The notes: a model not told the origin generated them from the letters alone. A stretch of DNA of 64,000 nucleotides from JALOLV01 sp046295175 (GCA_046295175.1 JBKBNY010000002.1:1-64000); one strand, 5' to 3'. Shown: positions 52,240 to 61,701, counted from the stretch's first letter. A program made the numbers and translations.

Positions 52240-55020
52240 TTAGAATTTAACTGTCAAGCCCACTGTACCGTAGCTACCACGACGAAACTCTTGGTATGTA
52301 CCATCCGTCTCAGTGATTTTACTATTGCGGTCAATATCTTGAATCAATCTGAATTTCTGATTTAAAATATCCTGAATACTCACTCTCAAATCCATGCGTT
52401 TACTGATAGCCTTCGTAAAGCTCATGTCAATCACATTACGTGGCATTTCATAAATATCTGCCGATAGTTGGTTATCACCAATCACAAAGATTCTCTTACC
52501 AATTACGTTATAAAGGATATTTGCTTGGATACCTTTCTTAGCATTGTCGTAGAATAATCCGGTATTCAATAAATACGGCGATTGTCCTTGTAGGCTTCTT
52601 TCGAGGCTATTTTGTCCTTGACCTGATTTAACGTTACTCTTAATCAAAGCACCGTTGAAAATCACTGTCCATTTTTGGCTCAATTGCTTGCGGAACTCTA
52701 CCTCAATACCACGGCTGTATGCTCTATCGGCGTTATCTACCGTAAAGGCTACCGTGCTACCATTGTAAAATACTTTTGCTTCGATTGGGTTTCTGAATTG
52801 CTTGTCGAACAAAGCTACTGTAATCATTTCGCCTTCTGAAGGATAGAATTCGTAACGAAGGTCGATGTTTGAGATACTTGCGTTTAATAATTTTTGCTTA
52901 TCAGGGCGTGGTACAAAACCTGTACGAGTTACATCATACACGAAGTCGTAGTATGTAAACGGTGCCAACTCGCGAAACTCCGGACGGTTCAAAGTCATGC
53001 TATACGCCGCACGGATTAAATGCTTTTTATTGAGGTTATAAGCAAGGTTTAATGACGGAAGCGGACTAAACACTGGGTTTTCGACTTCTACTTTATTACC
53101 CGAACCACGCTCACGGCTTTGTAGAGTTTGGTTATTGTACTCGCCTCTGAAACCAACCGTTGCGTTGAATTTCTCGCTGAATGGATGATAGATTTGTGCA
53201 TAAGCCGCTGCCAAAAGGTTCTGAGCTTGGTATTTATCCTCAAAGTTTGTACCTACGCCGTAGTAAACTGAGTTTCCGGCGAGGTTGCTTGACTGGAAGA
53301 ATTCTTCTGGAGTGCTTCTTAGCAACGAGTTATCACCCGATAGACGGTTCGGATTTGTGATTCCGTACCAACGGTTCGAGAAAATACGGTCTTTGTAATC
53401 GCCGTAGGCTCCTACTTTAAGTACTGTTCTGAGTTTTTCGTCTTCGTTATCTTTCAAGATTTTATCAACATCTACACGGCCTGTGAATACCAATTCATCC
53501 AAAACCGAGAAAGAACGAGCCGCTTGCTGAAGCGTAGGGCTATCAGATTGTTGAAGGTCGAATTTAAGTGGGTCGTTTGTACCTCTCGGACGGCTACGGG
53601 TGTAGCGGCGATAATCTGGCTCCAAACGGAAAGTATAACCCAAACCACCAATCCATTTTAATTTTGTAGTTTTGTTAAGTTCGTGTGTACCACTCAACTG
53701 GCCAGAATAAATACTGCGTTGTTCGTAGCGGAAAGATGCGTTATCTAAATCAACGTTTTCGTTAAATCCTGTACGGAAAACCGTCTCTTTGATACCCATC
53801 TGATTGAATAAGTTGCGGAACTCAATCTTGTTTTTAGGATTAATGATAAATGCCCAGTTCGACATCATCCCTACTCTAACATTCTGATTTAAAGCACGGT
53901 CGTTGTACGAACGCTCGGTGCTACCATCAAACGTAAAACGATTTTGGGTCATTTGCACACCTTGATTGGTATTTGAATAATTGATGTACGAAATATTTGT
54001 AATCTCTTTGCTACCAATAAACCAACGGTGCGAGAAGTTGATATTGCCTCTGAAATCTGGTAAAACGGCCATTCTCTGTACGTTATAGAAATCAGGCATC
54101 TGGCGAAACTTACTGATAACCGCTTCGCTATTGCCGCCCAATGCGATGCTATTGCGTGTCGGGAATTTTGAAGGCAATGCACGAGTACCATCATCAAAAC
54201 CTAACCAGTCAGTTTTACCGCCTTGATATACATCGTAGTTGACACCCGTTGTATTTGGACGATACGACATTGAGAAACTCGCCGAGAGATTATTGCCATC
54301 TGGAACCGTCTTTGTGTAAATCTTGATAGCTCCACCACTCATATCGCCCGGTAAATCTGAAGAAGCAGATTTGAAAACCAACATACGGTCGATTGCCGAA
54401 CTCGGAATCAAATCAAATGAGAATGCTTTTGAGTCAATTTCAGTACTTGGCGTGATAATATCATTCAAAAGTACCGTATTATATCTTTCGTTTAGACCAC
54501 GTACTACCACAAAACGCTCATCGAAAATCGAAACGCCCGGTATACGACGTACAACTGCCGAAGCATCACGGTCTTGGGTTTTCTGAATCTGCTGACCCGA
54601 AATACCGACCACAATCTGCTGGATATTCTTGATTTCTGAAATAACCGCTACGTCGGTACTTGTAAGACGTTGTGCTTTTACTACAACCGTTTCGAGCGTT
54701 TTGCTATCTTCTTCAACCGCTACGTTCAGGATAGATTCTTTGTCGGCCTCTACACGTACATTGGCGATAACCTTTGTTTGATAACCTACATACGTAACAG
54801 AGATTTTGTACATACCCGCCGGAACTCTCTTCATCTCGAAATTACCCTCAATGTTGGTCATTGCTCCAAGCGTTGTACCTTCTACTTTTACAGTAGCTCC
54901 GACAGCAGCTTCTTTATTCTTTGCGTCTGTTACGTTTCCTTTGATAGAGCCAACTTGGGCGAGAGCAGTAATCGTAAATGTAATCGTGAAGAAAAATGAT
55001 AATAAAATTGACTTGTTCAT
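52240..55020 (-). CDS. TonB-dependent receptor
   Basis: 926 residues: signal peptide ending ITALAQ; CarboxypepD_reg-like domain (~24-105; IKGNVTDAKNKEAAVGATVKV ... VGYQTKVI); a plug (ISGQQIQKTQDRDASAVVRRIPGVSI, VVVRGLNERYNTVLLND, SSDLPGDMSGGAIKI); and a 22-strand-type barrel ending GLTVKF. The plug and barrel motifs fit receptors for oligomeric nutrients or siderophore-like compounds. The downstream beta-helix lipoprotein is the likely partner. It is transcribed towards, and ends near, a phosphate porin gene, hinting at phosphorus-related use (inferred). Confidence 0.9.
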   Translation of the reverse strand: MNKSILLSFFFTITFTITALAQVGSIKGNVTDAKNKEAAVGATVKVEGTTLGAMTNIEGNFEMKRVPAGMYKISVTYVGYQTKVIANVRVEADKESILNVAVEEDSKTLETVVVKAQRLTSTDVAVISEIKNIQQIVVGISGQQIQKTQDRDASAVVRRIPGVSIFDERFVVVRGLNERYNTVLLNDIITPSTEIDSKAFSFDLIPSSAIDRMLVFKSASSDLPGDMSGGAIKIYTKTVPDGNNLSASFSMSYRPNTTGVNYDVYQGGKTDWLGFDDGTRALPSKFPTRNSIALGGNSEAVISKFRQMPDFYNVQRMAVLPDFRGNINFSHRWFIGSKEITNISYINYSNTNQGVQMTQNRFTFDGSTERSYNDRALNQNVRVGMMSNWAFIINPKNKIEFRNLFNQMGIKETVFRTGFNENVDLDNASFRYEQRSIYSGQLSGTHELNKTTKLKWIGGLGYTFRLEPDYRRYTRSRPRGTNDPLKFDLQQSDSPTLQQAARSFSVLDELVFTGRVDVDKILKDNEDEKLRTVLKVGAYGDYKDRIFSNRWYGITNPNRLSGDNSLLRSTPEEFFQSSNLAGNSVYYGVGTNFEDKYQAQNLLAAAYAQIYHPFSEKFNATVGFRGEYNNQTLQSRERGSGNKVEVENPVFSPLPSLNLAYNLNKKHLIRAAYSMTLNRPEFRELAPFTYYDFVYDVTRTGFVPRPDKQKLLNASISNIDLRYEFYPSEGEMITVALFDKQFRNPIEAKVFYNGSTVAFTVDNADRAYSRGIEVEFRKQLSQKWTVIFNGALIKSNVKSGQGQNSLERSLQGQSPYLLNTGLFYDNAKKGIQANILYNVIGKRIFVIGDNQLSADIYEMPRNVIDMSFTKAISKRMDLRVSIQDILNQKFRLIQDIDRNSKITETDGTYQEFRRGSYGTVGLTVKF

Positions 55021-55052
55021 ATTGGTTTTTTGAATCTAATTGATTTCGGGTA

Positions 55053-55060
55053 CAAAATTA
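55053..55060 (-). promoter_or_regulatory. -7 box for the TonB receptor operon
   Basis: TAATTTTG on the minus strand, 32 bp before the ATG. Confidence 0.4.
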
Positions 55061-55178
55061 GATTTCCAATATTAAGAGAATGTTAAGTCAATGTTACGAG
55101 TAAATTATGATTTAGAAATCAATAAAATTCGATAGTTTTTTTTGCAGAAATGGCGGAGTTGTGCTGTCTATAAAAAAC

Positions 55179-55208
55179 TGTGGGAACATGCCAAGGCGTG
55201 TTCCCACA
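55179..55208 (-). terminator. Terminator of nrdB
   Basis: A 14-bp stem with one G-U pair (TGTGGGAACA / TGTTCCCACA plus four inner pairs) and an AA loop; on the minus strand a six-T run follows. Confidence 0.9.
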
Positions 55209-55231
55209 ATATAATTCTGAAAAGTATTACC

Positions 55232-56218
55232 TCAAAAATCTTCTTCGATAGAGAATACTTGTTTTTCTTTATCGGCCATTACACCCGCTTTTTGGTATTC
55301 GCCAACACGCTTCTCGAAGAAGTTGGTTTTTCCTTGTAGCGAAATCATATCCATGAAGTCGAAAGGATTGGTCGAGTTAAAGATTCTTTCTAATCCTAAT
55401 TGCTCAAGCAAGTGGTCGGCAACGAACTCAATGTACTGACACATCAACTCGGCATTCATTCCAATCAAAGAAACTGGCAGGGCATCGCTCACAAATTCTT
55501 TCTCAATCTCAACCGCATCTTTGATAAGTGCATAAACATCGGCTTTGGGTAATCTATTTTTTACGTGGTCGGTGTAAAGCAAACACGCAAAATCACGGTG
55601 AAGACCTTCGTCGCGAGAGATTAATTCGTTCGAGAATGTAAGCCCCGGCATCAATCCACGTTTTTTCAACCAGAAAATTGAGCAAAACGAACCCGAGAAG
55701 AAAATACCCTCAACAACTGCAAAAGCCAAAAGACGCTCTACAAAGTTTCCGTTATCAATCCAACGCAAAGCCCACTCGGCTTTCTTCTTCACGCACGGAA
55801 TCGTATCTATGGCATTGAGCATTTTATCACGCTCTACGGGGTCTTTGATGTAAGTATCAATCAGTAACGAGTAGGTTTCAGAGTGGATATTCTCAATCAT
55901 AATCTGGAAACCATAAAAACACTTAGCCTCGGCATACTGCACACGAGAGATAAAGTTTACGGCCAAGTTTTCGTTTACGATACCATCAGATGCAGCAAAA
56001 AATGCCAAAACATGCGATATGAAATGACGCTCGCCGTCGTTGAGGTTTTCCCAATCTTTTAAATCGTGCGATAAGTCAATTTCTTCGGCTGTCCAGAAAG
56101 AGGCCTCTGCTTTTTTATAGAATTGCCAAATGTCATTATGCTTTATCGGAAAAAGCACAAAGCGTGTCTTGTCATCAATCAGTAGGGGTTCTGATTGCAT
56201 TAATTCTGCATCCGTCAT
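55232..56218 (-). CDS. nrdB: Class I ribonucleotide reductase, beta subunit
   Basis: 328 residues. It holds the diiron-tyrosyl radical that drives dNTP synthesis. Radical and metal motifs match eukaryotic R2: ENIHSETYSLLIDTYI (with the radical Tyr), DWENLNDGERHFI, AVVEGIFFSGSF and SRDEGLHRDF. The C-terminus FSIEEDF is the tail that docks to the alpha subunit. The alpha subunit gene is not in the window. The high similarity to eukaryotic R2 is usual for this phylum. Confidence 0.95.
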   Translation of the reverse strand: MTDAELMQSEPLLIDDKTRFVLFPIKHNDIWQFYKKAEASFWTAEEIDLSHDLKDWENLNDGERHFISHVLAFFAASDGIVNENLAVNFISRVQYAEAKCFYGFQIMIENIHSETYSLLIDTYIKDPVERDKMLNAIDTIPCVKKKAEWALRWIDNGNFVERLLAFAVVEGIFFSGSFCSIFWLKKRGLMPGLTFSNELISRDEGLHRDFACLLYTDHVKNRLPKADVYALIKDAVEIEKEFVSDALPVSLIGMNAELMCQYIEFVADHLLEQLGLERIFNSTNPFDFMDMISLQGKTNFFEKRVGEYQKAGVMADKEKQVFSIEEDF

Positions 56219-56282
56219 ACAAACAAAAGGATTTTAGAGTGATTTAAATTTATCGCGTATCTATTTTGGAGTAAAATATTAC

Positions 56283-56290
56283 CAAATATA
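56283..56290 (-). promoter_or_regulatory. -7 box for nrdB
   Basis: TATATTTG on the minus strand, 64 bp before the ATG. Confidence 0.4.
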
Positions 56291-56467
56291 CTACTTGTAT
56301 TAATAGAATGTACACCTTTTTTGTTTCATCAAAATAAAAATAATTTTTAACCGATTGATTTTCAGTTTGGTACTAATTCAAATTTCTTAGAAAGATTCAT
56401 TTGGTATTCGATGATTTACGCTAAATTTCGTACAACAATTCTAAAAACCTTAATTTTTGATTGAATT

Positions 56468-57616
56468 ATGATTAAAAAGGCTGCATTGAGCCTCGGCGGA
56501 TTCTTGCTAATTGGCTCAGGATTATTATTTACCAACCCTCTCGCCCACCTCCGAAACTTCGCCTCATGGGGTGTTCATACCATCCACGATTACAAAACTC
56601 ACCCGACCCGAAGTGTAGAAAGTGGCGATAATCCGCAACTTTGGCCGATTGATTCATCATATAATAAAAGAGAGATTCCAGACTCGCTGATGGCAATCAT
56701 CGACTCAAACGACACCCACGCCTTTTTGGTGATTCAAGACGGAAAATTGGTTTACGAAAAATATTGGGATGGCTACAATGCCAAAACCCTCAGTGGGTCA
56801 TTTTCGGCGGCTAAGAGTATCATTTCGCTCTTGATAGGCATCGCTCTCGACGAAGGTAAAATCAAATCGCTCGACGAGCCAGCGGGCAACTACGTAGAGC
56901 ATTTCAAAAATGGAGATTTGGCCAAAGTCCGAATCAAAGATTTACTAACAATGAGTTCGGGGACGAACTACAACGAATCTGACAAAGGGTATTTTAGTAT
57001 GAATGCTTTGGCTTACTACGGCGATGACGAAGAATATATGGTCAGCAAAATGGAAGCCGAAGAACCAGCGGGTGTAAATTGGGAATACCGCAGCGGCGAT
57101 ACGCAGGTTTTGGGATTAATCGTAGAAAAAGTTTTTGGAAAGAATATTTCGGAATTGGTCTCGGAGCGATTCATGATTCCGATGGGAGCCGAATCTGATG
57201 CCCTTTGGCTGCTCGATGGCGGCAAAAACCACGAAAAAGCATTTTGTTGTTTCAATGGTGTAGCTCGCGATTACGCACGTTTTGGGCAATTGGTTCTGAA
57301 CAACGGCAAGTGGGGCGATAAGCAGATTATCTCCGAAAAATATCTTGCCGAGGCCACCACACCAGCCAGCTACCTCAAAGACCCAACCGAAAACAACAAC
57401 CCTGTTGATTACTACGGTTATCAATACTGGATTCTGAATCACCGAGGAATGAAAATTGCCTCGCAAAATGGTCTTTTTGGGCAATATGTTTATATTTTGA
57501 AAGATAAAAATGCTGTAGTGGTACGTTTGGGCGAATCGAAGATTACGAAATATATCCACCATTTTCAGCCCGAAAACTTTACTTACATAGATGCGGCTTT
57601 GTCGGTTTTGAAGTAA
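56468..57616 (+). CDS. Serine hydrolase, class C beta-lactamase-like
   Basis: 382 residues with an N-terminal membrane or signal segment. The SxxK motif is Ser113-Ala-Ala-Lys116 (SFSAAKSIISLL); the YxN-like motif is YRSGDTQ, and the third box is likely in HRGMKIASQNGLFGQ. The family includes esterases, D-aminopeptidases and penicillin-binding-protein-like hydrolases, so drug resistance should not be assumed. It lies 62 bp before the M48 peptidase gene. Confidence 0.88.
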   Translation: MIKKAALSLGGFLLIGSGLLFTNPLAHLRNFASWGVHTIHDYKTHPTRSVESGDNPQLWPIDSSYNKREIPDSLMAIIDSNDTHAFLVIQDGKLVYEKYWDGYNAKTLSGSFSAAKSIISLLIGIALDEGKIKSLDEPAGNYVEHFKNGDLAKVRIKDLLTMSSGTNYNESDKGYFSMNALAYYGDDEEYMVSKMEAEEPAGVNWEYRSGDTQVLGLIVEKVFGKNISELVSERFMIPMGAESDALWLLDGGKNHEKAFCCFNGVARDYARFGQLVLNNGKWGDKQIISEKYLAEATTPASYLKDPTENNNPVDYYGYQYWILNHRGMKIASQNGLFGQYVYILKDKNAVVVRLGESKITKYIHHFQPENFTYIDAALSVLK

Positions 57617-57678
57617 AATTTTGAAAACTATCCAAAATACTTGAACTTTGAACATAGAACTTTTGAACCTTTACGTTT

Positions 57679-58485
57679 ATGCAACAATCTGGTGGACTAA
57701 AATTTAGATTAATCATTGGGGTCGTGATGGCTCTCATCGCTGTTATCGGTTATTACAGCAAAAATCAAGTAAATCCAATAACTGGCGAAAAACAACACAT
57801 AGACCTCACACCCGAGCAAGAAGTAGCAATGGGACTGCAATCGGCCCCGCAGATGGCTCAAGAATACGGCGGTCTCTACCAAGATAACGAAGTACAGCAG
57901 CAAGCCAAGGCCGTAGGATATAAACTCGTAAAACAAGTAGAAGCTGAAGCTAAAGAAAAGGGCGTTCAGCAACCATACCAGTTCGATTTTCATGTATTGG
58001 CCGATGACCAGACCGTCAATGCCTTTGCCTTGCCTGGCGGGCAAATCTTTATCACGGCGGGCTTGCTCGGCAGGCTCAAGTCAGAAGACCAGTTGGCTGG
58101 TGTACTTGGTCACGAAATCGGACACGTTATCCACCGTCATTCGGCACAGCAAATGGCTCAGAGCGACTTCTACCAAGGTCTCGTAGGTGCGGTAGCCACT
58201 GCTACAACCGACCCTTACAGCGGAATGGGTGGCGGACAAATCGCTCAATACGTAGCTCAGATTCAGCAAATGAAGTTTGGACGCAAAGACGAATTACAAT
58301 CCGACGAATTTGGTGTAAAATACATGATTCAGGCAGGTTATAATCCCGAAGCAATGATTCAGGTAATGGAAATCTTGGCCGAAGCCAGTGGCGGAACTCA
58401 ACGCGACGAGTTCATGAGTTCACACCCAAGCCCCGAAAACCGCATTGCCAAAATCAAAGAACATATCGCCAAATACAGTAAATAA
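57679..58485 (+). CDS. M48-family metallopeptidase
   Basis: 268 residues. One N-terminal hydrophobic segment anchors or exports it. Zinc motif: His145-Glu146-x-x-His149 (GHEIGHVIHRHSAQQM), with a third ligand in RKDELQSDEFGVKYM; the family start block LTPEQEVAMGLQSAPQMAQEYGG is typical of BepA/LoiP-like periplasmic proteases. HPSPENRIAKI near the end is also typical. It probably degrades misfolded envelope proteins. It may be cotranscribed with the serine hydrolase. Confidence 0.92.
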   Translation: MQQSGGLKFRLIIGVVMALIAVIGYYSKNQVNPITGEKQHIDLTPEQEVAMGLQSAPQMAQEYGGLYQDNEVQQQAKAVGYKLVKQVEAEAKEKGVQQPYQFDFHVLADDQTVNAFALPGGQIFITAGLLGRLKSEDQLAGVLGHEIGHVIHRHSAQQMAQSDFYQGLVGAVATATTDPYSGMGGGQIAQYVAQIQQMKFGRKDELQSDEFGVKYMIQAGYNPEAMIQVMEILAEASGGTQRDEFMSSHPSPENRIAKIKEHIAKYSK

Positions 58486-58586
58486 ATTTTCGGGTTTAAT
58501 AAACTATAATTTTAAACGAGTTCCTCTCTTTCCATATTTTGGGGAAAGAGAATGGAAGAGATAGGGGTAAAAAACAATCATTCAAC

Positions 58587-59021
58587 ATGGAAGAGCAAAA
58601 GAAAATCACAAAAAAATATACCAACGGCGAGGTTACGGTGGTTTGGCAACCGCACGTTTGTATTCATTCGGCAATCTGTTTTCGTCAACTCCCCGATGTA
58701 TTCGACCCTCGCAAACGTCCGTGGGTTACCATCGAAGGGGCTGGTACCGAAGCAATTGTTGAGCAAATCAAGAAGTGTCCTTCGGGGGCTTTGTCTTACT
58801 ACATGAACGACGAACAAGAAGGCAAAGTAGAAGTACAAAACGATACCGTAGTTGAGGTAATGAAAAACGGACCTTTGCTTGTTTATGGCAATATCACCAT
58901 CAAAGATGCCGCCGGAAATGAGAAAAAACAACACAAAGTAACCGCCTTTTGTCGTTGCGGAAGCTCCCAAAACAAACCCTTTTGCGATGGCTCGCACGCC
59001 AAAATAGGTTTTGAAGGCTAA
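58587..59021 (+). CDS. Fer4_19 plus CDGSH iron-sulfur protein
   Basis: 144 residues from MEEQKKITKK (58587); an upstream start at 58539 is less likely. The first half is a divergent 4Fe-4S mono-cluster domain (Fer4_19, YjdI-like) with Cys25, Cys31 (CIHSAIC) and Cys64 (KKCPSGAL). The second half is a CDGSH zinc-finger-like 2Fe-2S domain, FCRCGSSQNKPFCDGSH, with ligands Cys122, Cys124, Cys133 and His137. It is a small electron-transfer or Fe-S-sensing protein. The fusion of the two domains in one chain is of note; partner unknown. Confidence 0.9.
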   Translation: MEEQKKITKKYTNGEVTVVWQPHVCIHSAICFRQLPDVFDPRKRPWVTIEGAGTEAIVEQIKKCPSGALSYYMNDEQEGKVEVQNDTVVEVMKNGPLLVYGNITIKDAAGNEKKQHKVTAFCRCGSSQNKPFCDGSHAKIGFEG

Positions 59022-59086
59022 TTTTAAATGTATTCATTGACCTAATACCCCAAACAAGAAACCAACTAAACAGAAACACGCATTTC

Positions 59087-59512
59087 ATGCCAGCCAATTT
59101 TATTATCACCAATCAGATTGAGCAATTCCAAGATTATACGGTGATTCCGCTCGAATCGGATAAAATCCAGACGCTTCGGGGTTTTTACGAAGAAATCGCC
59201 GACGCTCTCGAATTCCCCGATTCATTCGGATTTAACCTCGATTCGCTCGAAGATATGCTCAACGATTTATCGTGGCTCGAAGACGAACGAATTGCGATTT
59301 ACATCGAAGATTCGGAACAATTTGTTCTCAAAGAACGGAATCCGAATAAGTTGGCAACTCTACTCGATAGCCTCGATGCCACCTGCGAAGACTGGCGTTG
59401 GGCAGACGAAGACGGCGAAATCCCGAAAAAAGAATTAATTTTTGTATTTAATTATTCTGGACGTATCCAAAATATATTAGAATCAAACGAACTAAATTTT
59501 GAAGAAAAGTAG
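59087..59512 (+). CDS. Barstar-family protein (ribonuclease inhibitor-like)
   Basis: 141 residues. The barstar motif region is FPDSFGFNLDSLEDMLNDLSWL, with the acidic helix and face that plugs barnase-type RNases. The protein is very acidic overall, as expected. No barnase-like toxin or secretion gene is next to it, so this is an orphan antitoxin-like or immunity protein, or it controls an internal ribonuclease. It sits 65 bp after the Fe-S protein gene. Confidence 0.85.
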   Translation: MPANFIITNQIEQFQDYTVIPLESDKIQTLRGFYEEIADALEFPDSFGFNLDSLEDMLNDLSWLEDERIAIYIEDSEQFVLKERNPNKLATLLDSLDATCEDWRWADEDGEIPKKELIFVFNYSGRIQNILESNELNFEEK

Positions 59513-59539
59513 GGGCAAATGGTATTCGCCAAAAATACT

Positions 59540-59608
59540 AAAAAAATCCCCGCTCGGGCGGGGTGGCTGCCTGACGATAGTCGGTAGACGGGGTGGGTCT
59601 AAGCGAGT
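59540..59608. repeat. GC-rich intergenic repeat or terminator
   Basis: CCCCGC / GCGGGG hairpin, then a run with GGGGTGG(C/G) words and a short inverted pair around TGACGATAGTC. It is far more GC-rich than its surroundings. On the minus strand TTTTTT follows the hairpin, so it could stop antisense transcription; on the plus strand it follows the barstar gene. It looks like an interspersed intergenic repeat. Confidence 0.5.
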
Positions 59609-59709
59609 ATCTAAATGATTGGATATTACAAAACTAAAATTCAGCTTTGTTTGCATCCACCTTCTGATTCAAGCCCTCAGCAATCAAATCAATTTTTAAT
59701 CAACCATCT

Positions 59710-60210
59710 ATGGCTCCAAATTTTATCCTTCGCAAATGGCAAGCCGGCGACGAGGCCTCGCTGGCGGCATTGGCCAATAACCATAAGATTTGGATAAACC
59801 TCAAAGATGTATTCCCGCACCCTTACACCCTCGCCGATGCCCACGATTGGGTAAAATTTGCCCATAACCAAGCCGAAAACTACGCCATCGAGTACGAAGG
59901 CAAAGCCGTTGGTGGCATCGGGCTGCTATTCAAAGACGATATTTACCGCAAAAATGCCGAGATTGGCTACTGGCTCGGCGAACCTTATTGGGGCTTGGGT
60001 ATCATCAGCGAAACCATCAAGCAAGTTGTGAATCATGCTTTTGCTCAATACGAAATTAACCGAATTTATGCGGGGGTTTTTGAGTATAATCCGGCCTCGA
60101 TGCGGGTACTCGAAAAAGCAGGTTTTGAGAAAGAAGCCATCCTCAAAAAATCATTGGTCAAAGAAGGCAAACTCTACGATGAGCATATTTATGTAAAATT
60201 TCGTGATTAG
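59710..60210 (+). CDS. GNAT acetyltransferase, RimJ/RimL-like
   Basis: 166 residues. The acetyl-CoA binding block is EIGYWLGEPYWGLGIISETIKQVV (Q/R-x-x-G-x-G/A-like turn), with NRIYAGVFEYNPASMRVLEKAGFEKEA typical of RimJ/RimL N-acetyltransferases that modify proteins or small amines. Substrate unknown. Single gene. Confidence 0.85.
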   Translation: MAPNFILRKWQAGDEASLAALANNHKIWINLKDVFPHPYTLADAHDWVKFAHNQAENYAIEYEGKAVGGIGLLFKDDIYRKNAEIGYWLGEPYWGLGIISETIKQVVNHAFAQYEINRIYAGVFEYNPASMRVLEKAGFEKEAILKKSLVKEGKLYDEHIYVKFRD

Positions 60211-60270
60211 CCCCCAATTCCAAACATTCATCTCCGTATCGTCTTATTTCATCTTTTTTCTTTTATGGAG

Positions 60271-60301
60271 TTCGATTATTCCATCGTTTTTCCTACCTTT
60301 G
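60271..60301 (+). promoter_or_regulatory. Promoter of icd
   Basis: TTCG (60271-60274), a 19-bp spacer, then TACCTTTG (60294-60301): a near-perfect TTTG-N19-TAnnTTTG promoter, giving a ~105-nt leader. Confidence 0.7.
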
Positions 60302-60411
60302 CACCGTTTTTTAGGGAAATTAATGGTTAATCAAAATAGTTAATTGAGATTTGTTCAATTGACAAAACGATTAACTATTAAAAGGATAACAATTAACTCA
60401 AATAAAATAAA

Positions 60412-61641
60412 ATGGAAAAAATCAAAGTTGCCAATCCCGTTGTGGAGCTTGATGGCGATGAAATGACCCGAATCATTTGGAAGTTTATCAAAGAAAAATT
60501 GATTCTACCTTATCTTGATATTGATATTAAATACTATGACTTGGGTATCGAGTATCGTGACGAAACTAACGACCAAGTTACGATTGATGCCGCTAACGCA
60601 ATCAAAGAATACGGCGTGGGTATCAAATGTGCGACAATCACTCCAGACGAAGCTCGTGTGAAAGAGTTTGGTTTGAAACAAATGTGGAAGTCGCCAAACG
60701 GAACAATCCGTAATATCCTCGACGGAACGGTTTTCAGAGAGCCAATCGTTTGCCAAAACGTACCACGTTTGGTTACTAACTGGACCTCGCCAATCATCGT
60801 TGGTCGCCACGCTTTCGGAGACCAATACCGTGCAACAGACTTCGTTGTGAAAGGAAAAGGTAAACTTACCATGAAGTTTGAGGGCGAAGACGGCACAACG
60901 CAAGAATTTGAGGTGTATAACTTCAAAGACGGTGGTGTAGCAATGGGTATGTACAACACCGATGAGTCTATCAGAGGTTTTGCACACTCGTGTTTCCAAG
61001 TAGCATTAAGCAAAAAATGGCCTTTGTACCTTTCTACAAAAAATACAATTTTGAAGAAATATGACGGTCGTTTCAAAGATATTTTTGAAGAAATCTACCA
61101 AGCCGAATACAAAGATAAATTTACTGAGGCGGGTATCGTTTACGAACACCGTTTGATTGACGACATGGTGGCTTCGGCATTGAAATGGAGCGGTAGCTTT
61201 GTTTGGGCTTGTAAAAACTACGATGGCGACGTTCAGTCTGACTCGGTTGCACAAGGTTTTGGTTCGTTAGGTTTGATGACATCGGTATTGGTTACGCCAA
61301 GCGGCGACGTGATGGAAGCAGAGGCTGCTCACGGAACAGTAACACGCCACTACCGTGACCACCAAGCTGGCAAACCAACTTCTACTAACCCAATCGCTTC
61401 TATCTTTGCATGGACTCGTGGTTTGGCTTTCCGTGGTAAATTGGATGGCAACCAAGAGCTTATCGATTTCTCAGAAGCCCTCGAAGCAGTTTGTGTTGAG
61501 ACCGTAGAAAGCGGCAAAATGACTAAAGATTTGGCAGTTTGTATTCATGGCAACAAAGTAAGCCACGGCGAACACTATCTTTATACAGAAGAATTCTTGG
61601 ATGCTATCGACCAAAACTTGAAAGCTAAATTGGCGAAGTAA
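60412..61641 (+). CDS. icd: NADP-dependent isocitrate dehydrogenase (eukaryotic-type)
   Basis: 409 residues. It oxidises isocitrate to 2-oxoglutarate with NADP+ in the TCA cycle. VELDGDEMTRIIWKFI, the isocitrate loop SPNGTIRNILDGTVFREPI, GRHAFGDQYRATDF, and the metal site IDDMVA plus DGDVQSDSVAQGFGSLGLM match the homodimeric type II family found in eukaryotes and Bacteroidota, not the E. coli type. It has its own promoter and terminator. Confidence 0.96.
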   Translation: MEKIKVANPVVELDGDEMTRIIWKFIKEKLILPYLDIDIKYYDLGIEYRDETNDQVTIDAANAIKEYGVGIKCATITPDEARVKEFGLKQMWKSPNGTIRNILDGTVFREPIVCQNVPRLVTNWTSPIIVGRHAFGDQYRATDFVVKGKGKLTMKFEGEDGTTQEFEVYNFKDGGVAMGMYNTDESIRGFAHSCFQVALSKKWPLYLSTKNTILKKYDGRFKDIFEEIYQAEYKDKFTEAGIVYEHRLIDDMVASALKWSGSFVWACKNYDGDVQSDSVAQGFGSLGLMTSVLVTPSGDVMEAEAAHGTVTRHYRDHQAGKPTSTNPIASIFAWTRGLAFRGKLDGNQELIDFSEALEAVCVETVESGKMTKDLAVCIHGNKVSHGEHYLYTEEFLDAIDQNLKAKLAK

Positions 61642-61668
61642 TCTTTTTCAGAATAATAAGTTTGAAGT

Positions 61669-61701
61669 AAGGGATGCTCGAAAGGCGTCCCTTATTTTTT
61701 T
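61669..61701 (+). terminator. Terminator of icd
   Basis: AAGGGATGC / GCGTCCCTT stem with a 7-nt loop, then A and seven T. Confidence 0.9.

Noticed and set aside
56468..57616. Reading the class C beta-lactamase fold as an antibiotic resistance gene
   Set aside because: The YxN box is altered (YRSGD) and the family is dominated by esterases and peptidases; no evidence for resistance.
59087..59512. A full toxin-antitoxin system around the barstar
   Set aside because: No barnase-like or other toxin gene is adjacent on either strand.
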